A DNA stretch of 64,000 nt from Pyrrhosoma nymphula (lineage: Eukaryota; Arthropoda; Insecta; Odonata; Coenagrionidae): NCBI GenBank assembly GCA_963573305.1, contig OY754329.1, forward strand, positions 45,156,417 to 45,220,416. Direction: 5' to 3'. Positions 11,809-23,703 of this stretch are shown here, piece after piece; within the stretch, counting starts at the first letter, position 1; the number at the start of each line of letters is the position of its first letter. The notes under the pieces are model-generated. The model had not been told where the DNA came from, did not search any database, and was given only the letters and a program-made list of their open reading frames with translations. Made by a program: the position numbers and the translations under genes.

Positions 11809-12120
11809 TATGGATTTCTACACTTGAGTGCTCTCCTGGAACCCAAGTGGTGATCGAAATGCCACTGAAAAATGGATTTCTACACTTGAGTGCTCTCCTG
11901 GAACCCAAGTGGTGATCGAAATGCCACTGAAAAATGGATTTCTACACTTGAGTGCTCTCCTGGAACCCAAGTGGTGATCGAAATTCCACTGAAAAATGGA
12001 TTTCTACACTTGAGTGCTCTCCTGGAACCCGAGTGGTGATCGAAATGCCACTGAAAAATGGATTTCTACACTTGAGTGCTCTCTTGGAACCCAAGTGGTG
12101 ATCGAAATGCCACTGAAAAA
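11809..12120. repeat. 62-bp tandem array, five copies
   Basis: Five copies of a 62-bp unit, recognised by CACTTGAGTGCTCTCCTGGA, start at 11821, 11883, 11945, 12007 and 12069. Substitutions between copies are very few (for example AAATTCCACT for AAATGCCACT in one copy). The unit has an internal inverted pair, CACTTG and CAAGTG. The last copy runs directly into a GC-rich segment at 12121. Confidence 0.92.
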
Positions 12121-12189
12121 TCTCCGCCGACGCCGGGATTAGACTCCGGGCCCAGGGAAGCAACCACACTATATCTAACAACCCCTCTT

Positions 12190-12505
12190 TCAAGCCATCT
12201 TAGGGAGGGATTACGATCGACGTTTCTTGACGTGACGGAAGCGGCCGGTGGCGTTCGCGGAGCTTGGTGATTGAGATAATAATAGATCATATTACGATGG
12301 ACGCACGTTGATGGTCCCACGCCGTCGGTTGCCCGTCGTCAACGGACAATGGACAAACCTTGTCAAGATCTAGCTTCTCCGTCACGCAACGTTACCGGCA
12401 GCCAATCATAAGAGAGCTTTTATTCAATATTGACGACGGGAAACTGAACACCACCGTCCGTTAACGTCACGTCAGAAAACATCGATCTTAATCCCGCCAT
12501 TGCAT
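12190..12505. repeat. Imperfect inverted repeat, possible foldback element
   Basis: The segment around GGGATTACGATCGACG and TTGACGTGACGG (about 12196-12250) recurs inverted at about 12445-12500, where the complement reads GGGATTAAGATCGATG and CTGACGTGACG. The spacer holds no recognised gene. An adjacent GC-rich run at 12121-12165 has a weak B-box-like GAGTCTAATCCC on the minus strand, which could be an old tRNA-derived piece. The whole 12.1-12.5 kb block looks like a degenerate non-autonomous element. Confidence 0.5.
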
Positions 12506-12559
12506 GGATAGTGTCCATACACCACTTACCACATGGTTGTGTGTAGAGATATACATAGT

Positions 12560-13055
12560 AGATTACAATAATTGGATCGAAGGAGTCCGCGGTGTTGCAT
12601 ATTAAGGAGGTTCTACCGCGATTTTGTGACTCGAAACAAATAATGAATTCCACCTTTCCGTTTGTATAATTTTGATATAAAATGCTGTTTCAAGTAATAG
12701 CATGCATTATCTATTCATCATCATCAGTAGTCATCAATTGGAACATTAGTTTGCAGCAGCTCTCAACCCCTCTCTGCCATCCGCTTCATTCCCCCGTAAT
12801 TATTCACTCTGTCGTCCTCCATGAATTCCTGATGCATTTCAGTCTCGGTCTTTCTCTGGAATTCTTCCCATTTATTGGTCCTTTTAATATTGTTTTCATT
12901 AGGCTGTTGTGTCACAAAATGTGTCCAAGAAGTTAGTCACCCCTTCATCGCAGAGTTAGAATATACAAATTGGACCGAAAGCTTCCGCGGCGTTGCCAAT
13001 TAAGGTTGTTCCACCGCCACTGCGTGAGTCCAAACAAATACGGAAGGCCACGTTT
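12560..13055. repeat. Diverged direct repeat pair, ~95 bp, ~394 bp apart
   Basis: 12560-12655 (TTGGATCGAAGGAGTCCGCG, TTAAGGAGGTTCTACCGCG, CTCGAAACAAATA) aligns with 12960-13055 (TTGGACCGAAAGCTTCCGCG, TTAAGGTTGTTCCACCGCC, TCCAAACAAATA). It is probably two remnants of one repeat family. The sequence between them has no supported gene. Confidence 0.55.
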
Positions 13056-13487
13056 TAGTTTTTACTGTTAAAAAAACGCTGATTTCATTAACGTCATGTC
13101 TTAGCTATTAGTAATCACAAAATATGCAGACTAGTCCCAGAATATATTTTTTCCAGACGTCGGAGACGAATTCAGCGCCATTTATATTGATTTAACTCAT
13201 TTAAACTTCAGTTCCTCTAGTTATTTGCTGATAACTCAAAAACTAATATATTAGATGGAAGCCTTGATTTTATCACTGTTCAAATTCCTATGAAAAGTCT
13301 AAGATCGCAAGCAGTTTTTCATGAAGGTGGACTTTTATTTTAGAAAGAAAAAACTATTTTCCCCCTATGGTCTACTCAGTTCCTCATTTAAAACCATGTA
13401 ATTTTCAGTTCAATTTGCGATAAAAAGTACAGCAAGGAAAGGCAGGATTTCGTAATTCTAATAAAGAAGAAGACACGAGTGCCTCTA

Positions 13488-13681
13488 AGGGCCGGTATTA
13501 TAATGTCTTAACCAGAAGATAATAGTCTTTAACTTTACCAAGAGGTGGCTGTAAGGTTCTGATTAGCTTCTGTATAAGACCAGACTGATAGGTAACCAGT
13601 ACTTCCAGCCACCTGCAGGTAAAGTTAAAAGGTGTATCATCTTCTGGTTAGCGTTAACCAAACATTATAAAACCGGCCCTA
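13488..13681. mobile_element. Foldback MITE with GGGCCGGT ends and TAA duplication
   Basis: The ends are GGGCCGGTATTATAATG and CATTATAAAACCGGCCC, flanked on both sides by TAA. Inside, a second inverted pair covers most of the element: CCAGAAGATAATAGTC...TTTACC against GGTAAAG...ATCATCTTCTGG. A 3-bp TWA-type duplication and G-rich ends are the usual pattern of PIF/Harbinger-derived MITEs; that assignment is inferred. Confidence 0.7.
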
Positions 13682-13766
13682 AGTAGACAGGTTATCAATC
13701 ACATGACATTTAAGTCATTATACGGTGGAACCACATCAATTTCAACGAATTTCGAGCGTTCCCCGA

Positions 13767-13893
13767 TATTATGCTGTACATGGACTACAACTGTTTCTCC
13801 AGCATTCCTGGGGGCGTCTGCAGGTTAGAACTTCACGCATCTGACCAAAGACGCCAGCATGACTGCTGGAGAAACTGTCGTCACTAATCGGCA
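13767..13893. repeat. Imperfect hairpin (GTTTCTCCAGCA / TGCTGGAGAAAC)
   Basis: CTGTTTCTCCAGCATTC near 13789 pairs with TGCTGGAGAAACTGTCG near 13870, and GGGGGCGTC with GACGCCAGC inside it. It resembles the foldback fragments at 21.0 and 34.4 kb in style (a GAAACTGTCG end), so it may be a Penelope-like terminal remnant. Confidence 0.5.
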
Positions 13894-14599
13894 GCTCCAC
13901 TCCGAGGAGTGCTCGAAAGCCGAAGGCTTAACTTTAGAAAACATAAAAACATTACATGCTGCAATGGCTTGATAACAATGGGATTGCCATTTCCCATCAA
14001 CTCCTAGTTAACTTATGAAATGAAAAAATCAGATCGGCATTAAAGAGGATTAGCTCGTAGTTAAGCGTTAATACCGACTTTCTTATGATAAAGGAGCACT
14101 TGTCCACAGCACAATACAGTGCCTACACGTGTTTCGACGATATTTCCTTAGATACGAAGGAAAAGAGGCTTTTATACTATCTTTCTGATTAGGCAGTCCA
14201 GTAGAAAAAAAATAAAGTAAACTTAGAGATAACATTTATCTCCCTGATGTTTAATCTAGCTATTTGCAACAACGTAACACAACGCGTATGTGTATTTAAG
14301 ACAATTATATTGATGCCGTGGTTCTTGGATTGTCAATTTAGAACTGACGCAGTATGAAAATACGATAGCAAGAAGATTTCAAGGTGTAACAGAGGTAGAT
14401 TGACACAGTCCTTCCGTAATGGCTACGACAATTTCCAGTCACTGCTAATGTGCAAATGATATGGCACGCAGTCACGCACATGTGTGCAAAGATGCATGTG
14501 TGCTCCTTAGCTCCTTAACGTTGTCTTCTTTTTCGTTCATAACTGGCTTAATATTGTTGATTTGCTTCATATTTTCTTTTCAGGTCAAATTTTAGTATT

Positions 14600-14800
14600 T
14601 TTTGCTGTCCCGGACGATTCTGGTGGTTTCCCAGTCCCTAAGATCCCGATAAGCCAATTTTGACTTGTCACAATTTTTTCAGGGGCCGAACCACCAGATA
14701 CAACCATGCCCAGGGCAGGGTAAAACTAACCCAGGCGGTAACCGCGACCCTAGGATTAGCAGGCGAGGACTTTACCCAGCCACCAACGGGGCCGGCAATT
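14600..14800 (-). mobile_element. Possible tRNA-derived SINE, minus strand
   Basis: Read on the minus strand, GGTGGCTGGGTAAAGTCCTCG resembles a tRNA A-box region, and CGCGGTTACCGCC about 45 bases later is a B-box-like sequence. It is followed by a GC-rich body with CCCTGGGC and TGGTGGTTCGGCC. The spacing fits a tRNA head, but the B box is degenerate and no target duplication was defined. Confidence 0.45.
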
Positions 14801-15411
14801 TAACACACAATTTTATCTTAAACGCTTTACTATAAAATGTCCTACATCAGAAGTCACCACGAGTGTCATCGAGTCACTGTACCATACCATATGTAGTAAA
14901 ATAATACCATGACCTACAAGTGAATTCAGTTTTTATCTACATTTTACATTTTAAAAAACCCTTCGAGATGCAATAAATAAGCATTAAATAATGCATCATA
15001 ATTAGCTTACGCCTTCATTTTTGTTCTTCTGATCTATTTATCAACGAGCCGATCATCTAAGTATTTTAATTAAACTAGTAAATAATAATATTTATGAGTG
15101 ATAGTTGTTCGGAATCAGCCTGCTCCATGACGGTGGGATATTTTTCCCGAAGACATAGAAAAACGCCATATTTTGGTATATGCAGGCAGTACGCGGCATA
15201 CGCGGTAATGGCTAGCTAGGGTACGTATGACCGGTGACATCATCCGTCCTGCACCTAATGAAAAATTGTTTCGCGGCGATCACGAATTCTTACCAAATTT
15301 CACTTTTGAAAATGACTACAGTAATTGAATGCTTCATTCTATTAACGAAGATTTGCTGAAACGAGGAGGAGAATAGCGCCAGAGAATGAAGCGTTCAGCA
15401 ATAAGAGGGAG

Positions 15412-15810
15412 CTGATGACGGGAACCCACTCTAAGAATGTTAAGAAAAGGTTGGCGAAGAGTTTAATGTGGAGTGTATCGTTTTATAGTGCAGAAACGCG
15501 GACTCCGAGAAAAGAAGACGATAATAGGCTGCGGCTTTCGAGATGTGGCGGAAAATGGAGAAAGTGCGGCGGACGGGAAGGAAGAGAAACGAGAAAGTTC
15601 TTGGCACGGTGGGTGAAGAGAGGAAACTGCCGAGGGAGATTAGGAGGGTGTAGAGTAGGTAGTTTGAACTGGTTATGAGGGGCGAAGGAATGCAGAAGGC
15701 CGCATTAGAGGGGAGGATGTTGGGTAAGTGGGGAATGGGAAGAAAGAGAATAGGCTTTTTGGATGGATTGAAAAGAGATAGGACGTGTGCTAAGTCGAAA
15801 AAATAAAATC
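15412..15810 (+). pseudogene. RTE-like retrotransposon C-terminal fragment
   Basis: The plus strand reads KNVKKRLAKSLMWSVSFYSAE (21 residues here would exceed a motif, so note VKKRLAKSLMWSVSFYSAE), then RTPRKEDDNRL, a frameshift, RGEGMQKAALEGRMLGKWG and KRIGFLDGLK. The better-preserved copy on the minus strand at 38.2-39.2 kb has VKKRLVKTSIRSVALYGSE, RGEGMLKRVIEGRTLGK and RIGILDEIRG in the same order. It is a 5'-truncated, frameshifted 3' scrap of a multicopy RTE-type element, with no endonuclease or RT catalytic core. Confidence 0.7.
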
Positions 15811-17999
15811 TTAAAAGTGGATAGGAGTCTGCGACCGTAAAATTCGACATGATTTCAGTTCTCTTCCTTTTAAACCTACCTTAATAGGTAGATCACCAAA
15901 ATATTGACACCAAAATTATGAAAATTAAAAGCACCGCCAATTGGTGTAAATTGAGAGGTCGAAGAGAAACATTTAATTATTTCTCTCTACAATGGCAAAA
16001 ACACCACCAAATTTCATGCACAACGTATTATAAGATGGCATAGCAAACATTGAGGCAAATGAATACATATGCAGCATCAAAAGTTAAGCTTTTTGAATGT
16101 ACAATATTAAAAGTGAACGAAGTCAGTTTAAAAATTTTCCAAAGCTAGTATCATAACTATAGATAAATTGAAAATAAGCCATTCAACGAAACTAAAATTT
16201 TTATTATGCCCCGAGTTATATGAAATTGAATTCCGAGTGTCTGAAGATGGCCGAGATAAGCGTCTCAATGACTTTTCCAAATCACCCGATAAGGTATAGA
16301 TTTCTTTTTTTGGCCTTTTTGGCATGTTATTCAATTTTTAATAAAATCTCAGAGCTTTGGTTTGAAGAGGAGTGGATTGAACCTTACCCACTAATCTTAA
16401 GACCCAAATCCAAACCAGTTTCATTCCACGCTGAGTATCAGTGCACATTTGGTATTTATCGGCCAACGGATTGTCACATGAGGTGAACAGGGATGTTGCG
16501 TTAGAGCTTCATGTTATCGGGTGACTGACTTCATGATGGAACTGACTTAAGAATGCAACATATTGTTCTGCCACAGGCGTTGAACGTGCAATACCTGACT
16601 TCTTTATCGGTGTTCGGAAGGCGCCAGAGGAGGCGGACTCGAAATTATTTAAAAATACGACGGTCATTGTCAAAGATTATCAATACCCTCCTATCACGAT
16701 ACTACAAGCCATTTTATCAACATAACAGGATAAACATCAGCGACTTATTGATACACAGATAATTGAGCACACCACCACAAAGTTGGTTATTTTCAAGGAA
16801 TTTCGATAAGATGTCAAAATAGATTAATAGGCTCATAGGGGTTGGATTTAAATTTCAAAAGAAGTTCGGAGTGAAATGGACGAGATAAAAGACTTGGCTC
16901 TGCATAAAAAATGAATTATTCATTAAGAATACGCAGAAAAGGGAATTTGATTCCATCATTAAAAAACGTATCCCGGAATGGAGACATATATAAAATGTAA
17001 ACGCAATGATAAAACACAGAAGAGAAAGTGATACTCCGAATTAGTAAGAGCATTTGGCGCATGTGACCCAACGAAGAAGTTGATAAAAAAAACATGCCAG
17101 TAGTTAGGAGAAACGTCGCAAGAGTGATGAAAATTGAGTTGAGGATTATTCATGTTGAGGATTTTTCCGATTTCTCTGCACAATTTCCCTCATGCAGAAC
17201 CAAATTGCAATTCCGTCACAGCCTTAAAAATATATTATCACTGCCGAAAACAGAGAGATCTTCACCAAAGACGGATATCACTTGGTTCCACATGGAGTGT
17301 CAACATTGCTTAAGCATTATTATTGCCTAAGGTCATTTTTTTAATATACACTGTAATACAAAATTGATAAGGACATAATTGAATAGAATAAATCTATCGG
17401 AAATCTATAATTTTTTCCTTCCCTGAAAAAAAAACGGATTCACTAGTTCAATTCTGAGTCACAATTTTCTTCGAGACATCACAAGAGTAATTTATACATA
17501 AGCAATCATAAGTACACATGAGTGAAATTATCGCGAAACGAGTGGTCATATATTATTGACGATTTCGCCAACCAAGAATAATGTCACTAGCTTACATCCA
17601 TGTTAGTAACCACTCTCGGTCCTGACTTTTACTTGCTTATTGCTATTAATGTGCTATACGAACGAAAATAGCCCTTTGATTAATAATAAAAAAATTACTA
17701 AATATTATATGAACTCCCAATTTTGAATTCGTAACATAGATAGTTCGACCATCACTTGGAGTGTTCAACAATTAATAATATTTCCGATCGCCATTATTAC
17801 GATTACTGCACTTATTGAAAATGGAATTTCCATTTCCATAAATAAAAGATGAGCTACTGTGTACCTTGGATGGCCAAGAAAATTAAGGGAAAATAGAACT
17901 TGAGAAAAATTATAATTATTACGGTAAGCTACTGGTCAAGGTAGGTTTAAATGGAAGAGAGTAAAAATCCTCAAGGTTTTTACAGGCGCAGACCCTTAC
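15811..17999. other. No gene seen
   Basis: About 2.2 kb of AT-rich DNA. The short open frames (for example 16220-16486 and 17094-17330) have no family motifs, no flanking splice signals that chain together and ordinary background composition. No repeat was recognised. Confidence 0.45.
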
Positions 18000-18176
18000 C
18001 TACCTACACCATTTCTTTCTTCATCTCAGCATATATCCTTCCTTTCTTCGTACAGCCTATAAATCCTTGAATTCTCTTTCTTCCCCTTCTCTAACACGGC
18101 CTTCAACATCCCTTCGTCCTTCATTACCTGTTCCAACCACCAACTCTGGCTCCTCCTAATATCCTCCAGAAGTTAG
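18000..18176 (-). pseudogene. RTE-like C-terminal scrap
   Basis: Read on the minus strand, LEDIRRSQSWWLEQVMKDEG then MLKAVLEKGKKENSRI matches the pattern RWIEEVLRGEGMLKRVIEG of the copy at 38.3 kb. It is about 55 codons long and ends in stops. It is a third 3' remnant of the same broad RTE-like group in this window. Confidence 0.5.
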
Positions 18177-20470
18177 AAAAATATATTTTTTTAAATTAGT
18201 TACCATATTTCAGTTTTAATTCAGTCTTCGTCATATAAATGGACACGCAATAAAAACTAGGAGCCAATTCTTGGAATCGTTATCTTTGTTGAACTTATGT
18301 AACAGCTAAGATTGTCTTTTTAGAGATAATCTACTGTAGATAAACAATGTTTATCTACAGCGACCGCGATGGTGCCGGTCAATGGGATATGATGAAATGC
18401 GCTTCATAACTGCTTTATCAACATAAATTGGAACGCATCTTTGCAATCAACGGTAACTTCAACTTACGAAGCTTCTGATATAAAGATCCTATAAGCAATG
18501 AGCTACTAATTCCGGTCACCAAGAGCTTTCAGTTCACGGTAATGATGACAATGATCGTATAGTTGTTAGAGATGACTGTAAAGTGGCAAATAAATTTTAA
18601 TAAAAATGAGTACTCAGAGATTATTTAAATACTATAGCTACGGATAGCAGTATACATTAAAGTCATTATTGAAACATTGCAACTATTTACGTCCATTGCT
18701 GCAATATCCTAGCAAAGAGAATGCCTTTCCTATGGAAAAGCAAAGAGTGGTTAACCAGGAATTTACATAGCCGACCTTTTTTTTCTGGAAACACTCTTTC
18801 ACTATACCCTAGGAGAAAATTCTACCAAAAAACACAAAATATCGTCTGCACGTAATATTAAAAAGTTGTTTGATTCGTCTCGTGGCTGCCGCAAACAAAT
18901 GAATGCTGTCTGCTTCCAAATGAAATATTATCCAAGCAAAAAATTCTCCCAAATCAATATTTTCGAAAAAAGATGGACAAGAACCTCCGCAACTACTTGA
19001 AAGTATAAAAAGTTTATCTCTATACTTCATTTATCACGGCCATCTTTGTTTTAATTCCTTATCCGCCATTAGTGCCATTTTCATTTGTCATTCCTTTTTT
19101 ATTAATTTCCTTTATCTTTCCTTTATTTTTTATTTAATTGGCCATTACTTAATCATTATTTATTTCTTCCTTCGAACAAATGTTTTCAAGAATTTTTTGA
19201 TTCTCTGATGATATGGATCAAGGATTATCGAAATTGGGGCACATAAAGTTGATTCTAATCACCACTTAACAGTCATGTAAAGCTTTGTGTTTTGTCTGCT
19301 ATGCCATGAAGTACCCTCAAGGACCCACCGATCGTCGCCATGCTGAAAGTTAGCGTAAGTGTGCAGGAGTTCAATGATATGCAGGGATAGGAACAACTAG
19401 TACATGCAAAAATAGTGAAACTAAATGGATAATGTAACCACAATCTCGAGTATATGGAACTCTAATTAGATACCGCTTCATATTAGGTTGCAAATACTTT
19501 TTTTTAAATCCATTTCATCCAAATAATTTGATTTCAGTGAATTAACTCCTTCTGATGCAATGCATTGTATAAAAATGTTTACAAAAATTCCAAATAATTG
19601 CTAGAGATAGGGAAAATACAAAATATAATACTTATGACACCGACTAAAGTGTATTAAATAGATTTAAAATGTTTTTAAAAAATTTCTCATGAAGCTGAAC
19701 TTGATGATGAGTTTAGGCCGGGTACTTGGCAGGCTGGATGATTGGATACCACCAGATAAAGCAATTTGTTATTATATTCTTTGGAAACTTTTCGGTTCTT
19801 GTACATAAGCTGACTTTACTTGCATTCATTTTGTCACACGGATTAAATATGGGCTTAACATACTCAAAAGTGTCATATAAAATACATAATAAAACTTGTG
19901 GAAGAGTAAAAACATGAGTAATAAATGTTAAAAAATCAATGATTGGCAAAGAATATTTACAATGAAAAAACTGCACTGTTGGTTCATAGAAGACCTCAGT
20001 AAGGAAACACCTAATGCAATGATTTGCTCTTACGAGATTTACTGCTATAATCGTCAATCCGTCGGCTTTTGTGTGCGTCAATTGACCTGTGTAATTCATC
20101 AACCTTCCTCTTCTTATCTCCAGAAGCAACTAGCACTCCCTCAAGATTATTTTTTAACATTGCTGCCTTCAGTCTCTCCTTTGCTTTAATTCAATTAACG
20201 ACTCCAATTTTTTCTGTTTCCATTCTTTAATCATTAATCCATTTGCGTCTATCTCCGCCAGTCATGACCAAAGAATTTGAACTTACCCGTCACATACACC
20301 ACCTGTCCACCATTAACGCATGAAGGCGTCACGGAAATGAATAATAAAAATGTATATGAATGAAAAAAGGCTGGAAAGTGTGTCACACACGTAATACCAC
20401 AGAGGAAACCAACTTTAGTATTACTTACAAACAATGACAATACTGCACAGACTATCTTCTAGTTATTTTT
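18177..20470. other. No gene seen; one perfect hairpin
   Basis: Mostly featureless AT-rich DNA. The only clear structure is a 12-bp perfect stem with a 3-base loop at 18334-18360 (CTGTAGATAAAC, AAT, GTTTATCTACAG). The 138-codon minus frame at 19713-20129 has no recognisable domain. Confidence 0.45.
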
Positions 20471-20479
20471 TTCTTTACG

Positions 20480-20690
20480 GGTAGGTAGGCCTGTGCGATT
20501 ATTCGATTAGTTGAATCATCTATTCAATTATTTTTACAATTGATCGAATATTTCAGCACACTGATGTCGATTGCGGTAATTGACTCGATTGACAACTTTT
20601 TTCAAGTGTCAATTGTTGTTCAATTGTCAATCACTATTCAATTAGCAATTATTGTCCGGTATCGATTAATTGACGATTAATGATTCGCTG
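20480..20690. repeat. CAATTG/ATTCGAT-rich degenerate tract
   Basis: About 200 bp built of irregular variations on ATTCAATTA, CAATTG and ATCGATTA, so it is full of short palindromes. The opening TGTGCGATTATTCGATTAG resembles ends of hAT-type non-autonomous elements I recall from insects. No second end was found. Confidence 0.4.
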
Positions 20691-20839
20691 TGGATTATAC
20701 ATATATTATTTAAACTTTTTAGACACCGCAAAGTGGGCTGAAATGCCGATTTAGCGCGTCAAAAGTCAATTTTTCGAAATTCATAAAATAAACGCAAACC
20801 TATGCCTAGAAGGTAGGACAAAATCTATTTCATGACAAA

Positions 20840-20853
20840 CAATACGATTTAAG
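20840..20853. repeat. 14-bp target duplication of the Penelope-like element
   Basis: CAATACGATTTAAG stands at 20840-20853 and again at 21553-21566, on either side of the palindromic element. The right-arm copy of the host element (25498-25512, inverted) has the uninterrupted sequence, confirming the insertion. Confidence 0.8.
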
Positions 20854-21552
20854 TTTTCGTGAAGGCTTCCGCGGAGTTTCGTTGATGAAGAGAATGGTCT
20901 TTCGGGTTTCCATCCGCGTCTATCCATTTTTGGTGGACAATATTTCGCCAGCGTTCCAGCTAGCTTCTTCAGGTCCGTTGAATTGCAGAGTGTGGTCCGT
21001 CCTTTTATGTTATACCGGTTTCGCGCCTTCCGGTGGAGGTGTGTCGTGATTGGTCGGTACTATTGAAGAGCCGTTTCCAAGCGGTGGCGAGTGTGTAGCC
21101 GTCCTCTCGGTTGAAATTTTGCGGTGTTTTTGCTATCTCTATTCCAAGAGCATAAGAGGGCCGTGAAAAACGGACAACTCCGCCAGTCGGCGGTCGCGGA
21201 ACATCAGTGGAGTGAGCCAACGCATGACATAAATTTTGACACCACAGTATTGTTGAAAAAAGAAGCCCGCTATTTCCCTAGAATCATACGGGAGTCAATA
21301 GAGATAGCAAAAACACCGCAAAATTTCAACCGAGAGGACGGCTACACACTCGCCACCGCTTGGAAACGGCTCTTCAATAGTACCGACCAATCACGACACA
21401 CCTCCACCGGAAGGCGCGAAACCGGTATAACATAAAAGGACGGACCACACTCTGCAATTCAACGGACCTGAAGAAGCTAGCTGGAACGCTGGCGAAATAT
21501 TGTCCACCAAAAATGGATAGACGCGGATGGAAACCCGAAAGACCATTCTCTT
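20854..21552 (+). mobile_element. Penelope-like element fragment, palindromic
   Basis: Two inverted arms of about 255 bp (20886-21143 and 21297-21553) are nearly identical. Each contains the segment encoding NFNREDGYTLATAWKRLF. The spacer encodes SAVAEHQWSEPTHDINFD and YFPRIIRESIEIAKTPQNFN. This is the C-terminal part of the GIY-YIG endonuclease of Penelope-like elements, recognised by the AVAEH, PRxIRExIEI and NFNRxDGY run. The RT and the GIY-YIG motif itself are absent. Inverted or head-to-head terminal copies are a known habit of this class. Frames are open, but the protein is only a tail fragment. Confidence 0.8.
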
Positions 21553-22483
21553 CAATACGATTTAAGGCTAGTAAAATTGTGTAATTCGAAAGAGGCTACA
21601 CTACAGTTACTCTTTTTTCGCTAGCTTATCACACGTCTGTTAATGTGCTTTGTTTGCTATCAGGGGAGCCCATACAAGAAAAATGTATACTTTATAATTG
21701 AAACACATCATTTATTATACAATACCGCTAATCCAATTAAATTATTATTTTATTTAATCATTGTAATTACGTATTAAATACGAGTATGCAGAAGTTAACG
21801 AGGACTATTATTTCAAGTGAGCTACAAAAAAAAACCACCGGGCACCAATGCCGCATCATATACACCATGATGGCTGATGACTCTGTAACATTTTACAATA
21901 ATAAAATATTGCACCTAGGTGCACCTTTTTATTTGACAGGCATTTCATTGCATTGCCGTCCATAAGACGCTCAGTGCAGACAGACGTCACTAGCATGCGT
22001 AACATTCCACGCCTTTTCGCCCAGAGAATGACACCGTATTTTTAAGACAAACTTTACTTGGAACATGTATAAAGATAATTTAAAAACGAATAGCCATTCA
22101 TTTAGACAAATTATAATTTTAGTTATACAATCGCCAACACTCTGGGAATCCTCGTTAATCCGCTTTACACATTTGGGTTGTCTATATTTCCAATTGTCAG
22201 CTTATTCAAAGTATTTCCCGAACTAGCGCCCAACGACAAATTTCCTCCAGAGTAAACGAAAGAATAACCTCACAAATATAATTAATATAATTGAAACAAA
22301 TTGTGTTCCAATGCGAATGGTAACAATCGAATAATTAATTTCTCGGCAGACAAGAATACGCTAAAAGTACCATTGTTTGCGGTGAGCTAAAATTTAGATT
22401 CAATCATGGACTTTAATCACAGGCAATGTAAAATCATAGGGGCAGTAAAAGAAAATCTTAATTTAAACGAAACATATCCTCAT

Positions 22484-22935
22484 TCATTCATCATCACTAT
22501 CTCCAAAATCTTCTGTAATGTGGAAACTTGTGAGGTATAGATTTGGCTCTCCCACCAAATTAGGAACGCTTAGAGCAAGTGCATTCGTTTTGTTGGACTT
22601 CGCATAGACGTAATTATTTGGTCGGAGGTTAACAAAGGCAAATGAAATAGATCCTCCTTGCACGCAGTTCTCGAAATCTTCATGGTATTTTTCCATAGCC
22701 TAATATTCTTCGAGTCTTTATGCCTCGATTCCTGAGTCTCCTCAGATAGCATCGGTAATGGACTGCTCTCACTAATTGTATATCCGTGTGCTAATAGTTT
22801 ATGTATTGGTGAAGATATAACATACCATGAATATGCTTTTATGCACTTTCTGTATGTCTTCAGACAGAAATCACGGAATGCTATAATATCTATTTCATAA
22901 CCACTAGCGATAGCAGTCATTATTGTAGCAAACAT
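22484..22935 (-). pseudogene. Transib-type transposase, C-terminal fragment (old copy)
   Basis: The minus strand reads AFRDFCLKTYRKCIKAYSWY then SPIHKLLAHG and LPMLSEETQESRHKDSKNIR, followed by EDLFHLPLLTSDQI. A frameshift near 22690 leads to the tail ending DFGDSDDE. It aligns in order with the second copy at 26618-26992 (MPPVVHKLLIHG, GILSEEAMEARNKDIRRFRE, NEDLFRRLLLTSDPF). In Transib and RAG1 the catalytic glutamate lies in the corresponding SEE/SEGNESGNK segment, so the final catalytic residue may be preserved. The first two catalytic aspartates are missing. Homology assignment is from memory of these families. Confidence 0.7.
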
Positions 22936-23503
22936 TTCTATGATGTCATTTCGAACGCCTGTAATTACAGCAGAGAGGGCAGGGTAACGAAAAATTTGAC
23001 GGGCTGTATTTCCATCATTAAACGACCCATACCCTTATTTTGCGATATCCACGGTCAACCCAGTTATTTCCTTATACTCCCTTTGTACTCTTTTCTTCTG
23101 CTCATCCAAGAGCTCCTTCTCGCGAAATGGACGAGATTCGATGCCTTACGAGGACTGCTTCATCACCGGAGATATGCATATTATACCTAAATAGTATAAA
23201 TATTGTTCACATGTTAAATGGAATAGTCAAATATTTTAATGAGTAAGTAAACTTGCCACTAAGACCATGTGGGAAAATGATTTTGAGGGTGAAATGATTT
23301 CTACCTCACTGAATTTTGAAATATGCGGTGACATATTTCACTTCCGTCTGCAGAACAGTTATCTCGGACTATTCGAAAACCTCAATCACCCTCGTTGCGT
23401 TAGTCCCATGAGGTTTAAATCAAAAATATAATACCAGTTACTACCGCTGGTGAATTTGTCCCCACAGTAGTGCTCGTTATTCGTCTTATTGTTAGATAAA
23501 CTG
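22936..23503. other. Inner spacer of the old Transib-like element
   Basis: Between the transposase remnant and the right inverted arm. No further exon was recognised. Short open frames (22996-23246) have no family motifs. Confidence 0.4.
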
Positions 23504-23703
23504 ATTCCGCAAACAATGGTACTTTTAGCGTATTCTTGTCTCCCCAGAAATTAATTTTTCGATTGTTACCATTCGCATTGGAACACAATTTGTTTCAACT
23601 ATATTAATAATATTTGTGAGGTTATTCTTTCGTTTAATCTGGAGGAAATTTGTCGTTCGGCGCTAGTTTGGGAAATACTTTGAATAAGCTGACAATTGTA
23701 AAT

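Noticed and set aside
11809..12120. CRISPR-like repeat array
   Set aside because: Units are contiguous with no variable spacers; it is a plain tandem repeat in eukaryotic DNA.
15440..15850. 136-codon minus-strand frame
   Set aside because: Antisense to the RTE-like fragment; no motifs.
19713..20129. 138-codon minus-strand frame
   Set aside because: No recognisable domain, no splice context and AT-rich composition like the surroundings; could be chance.
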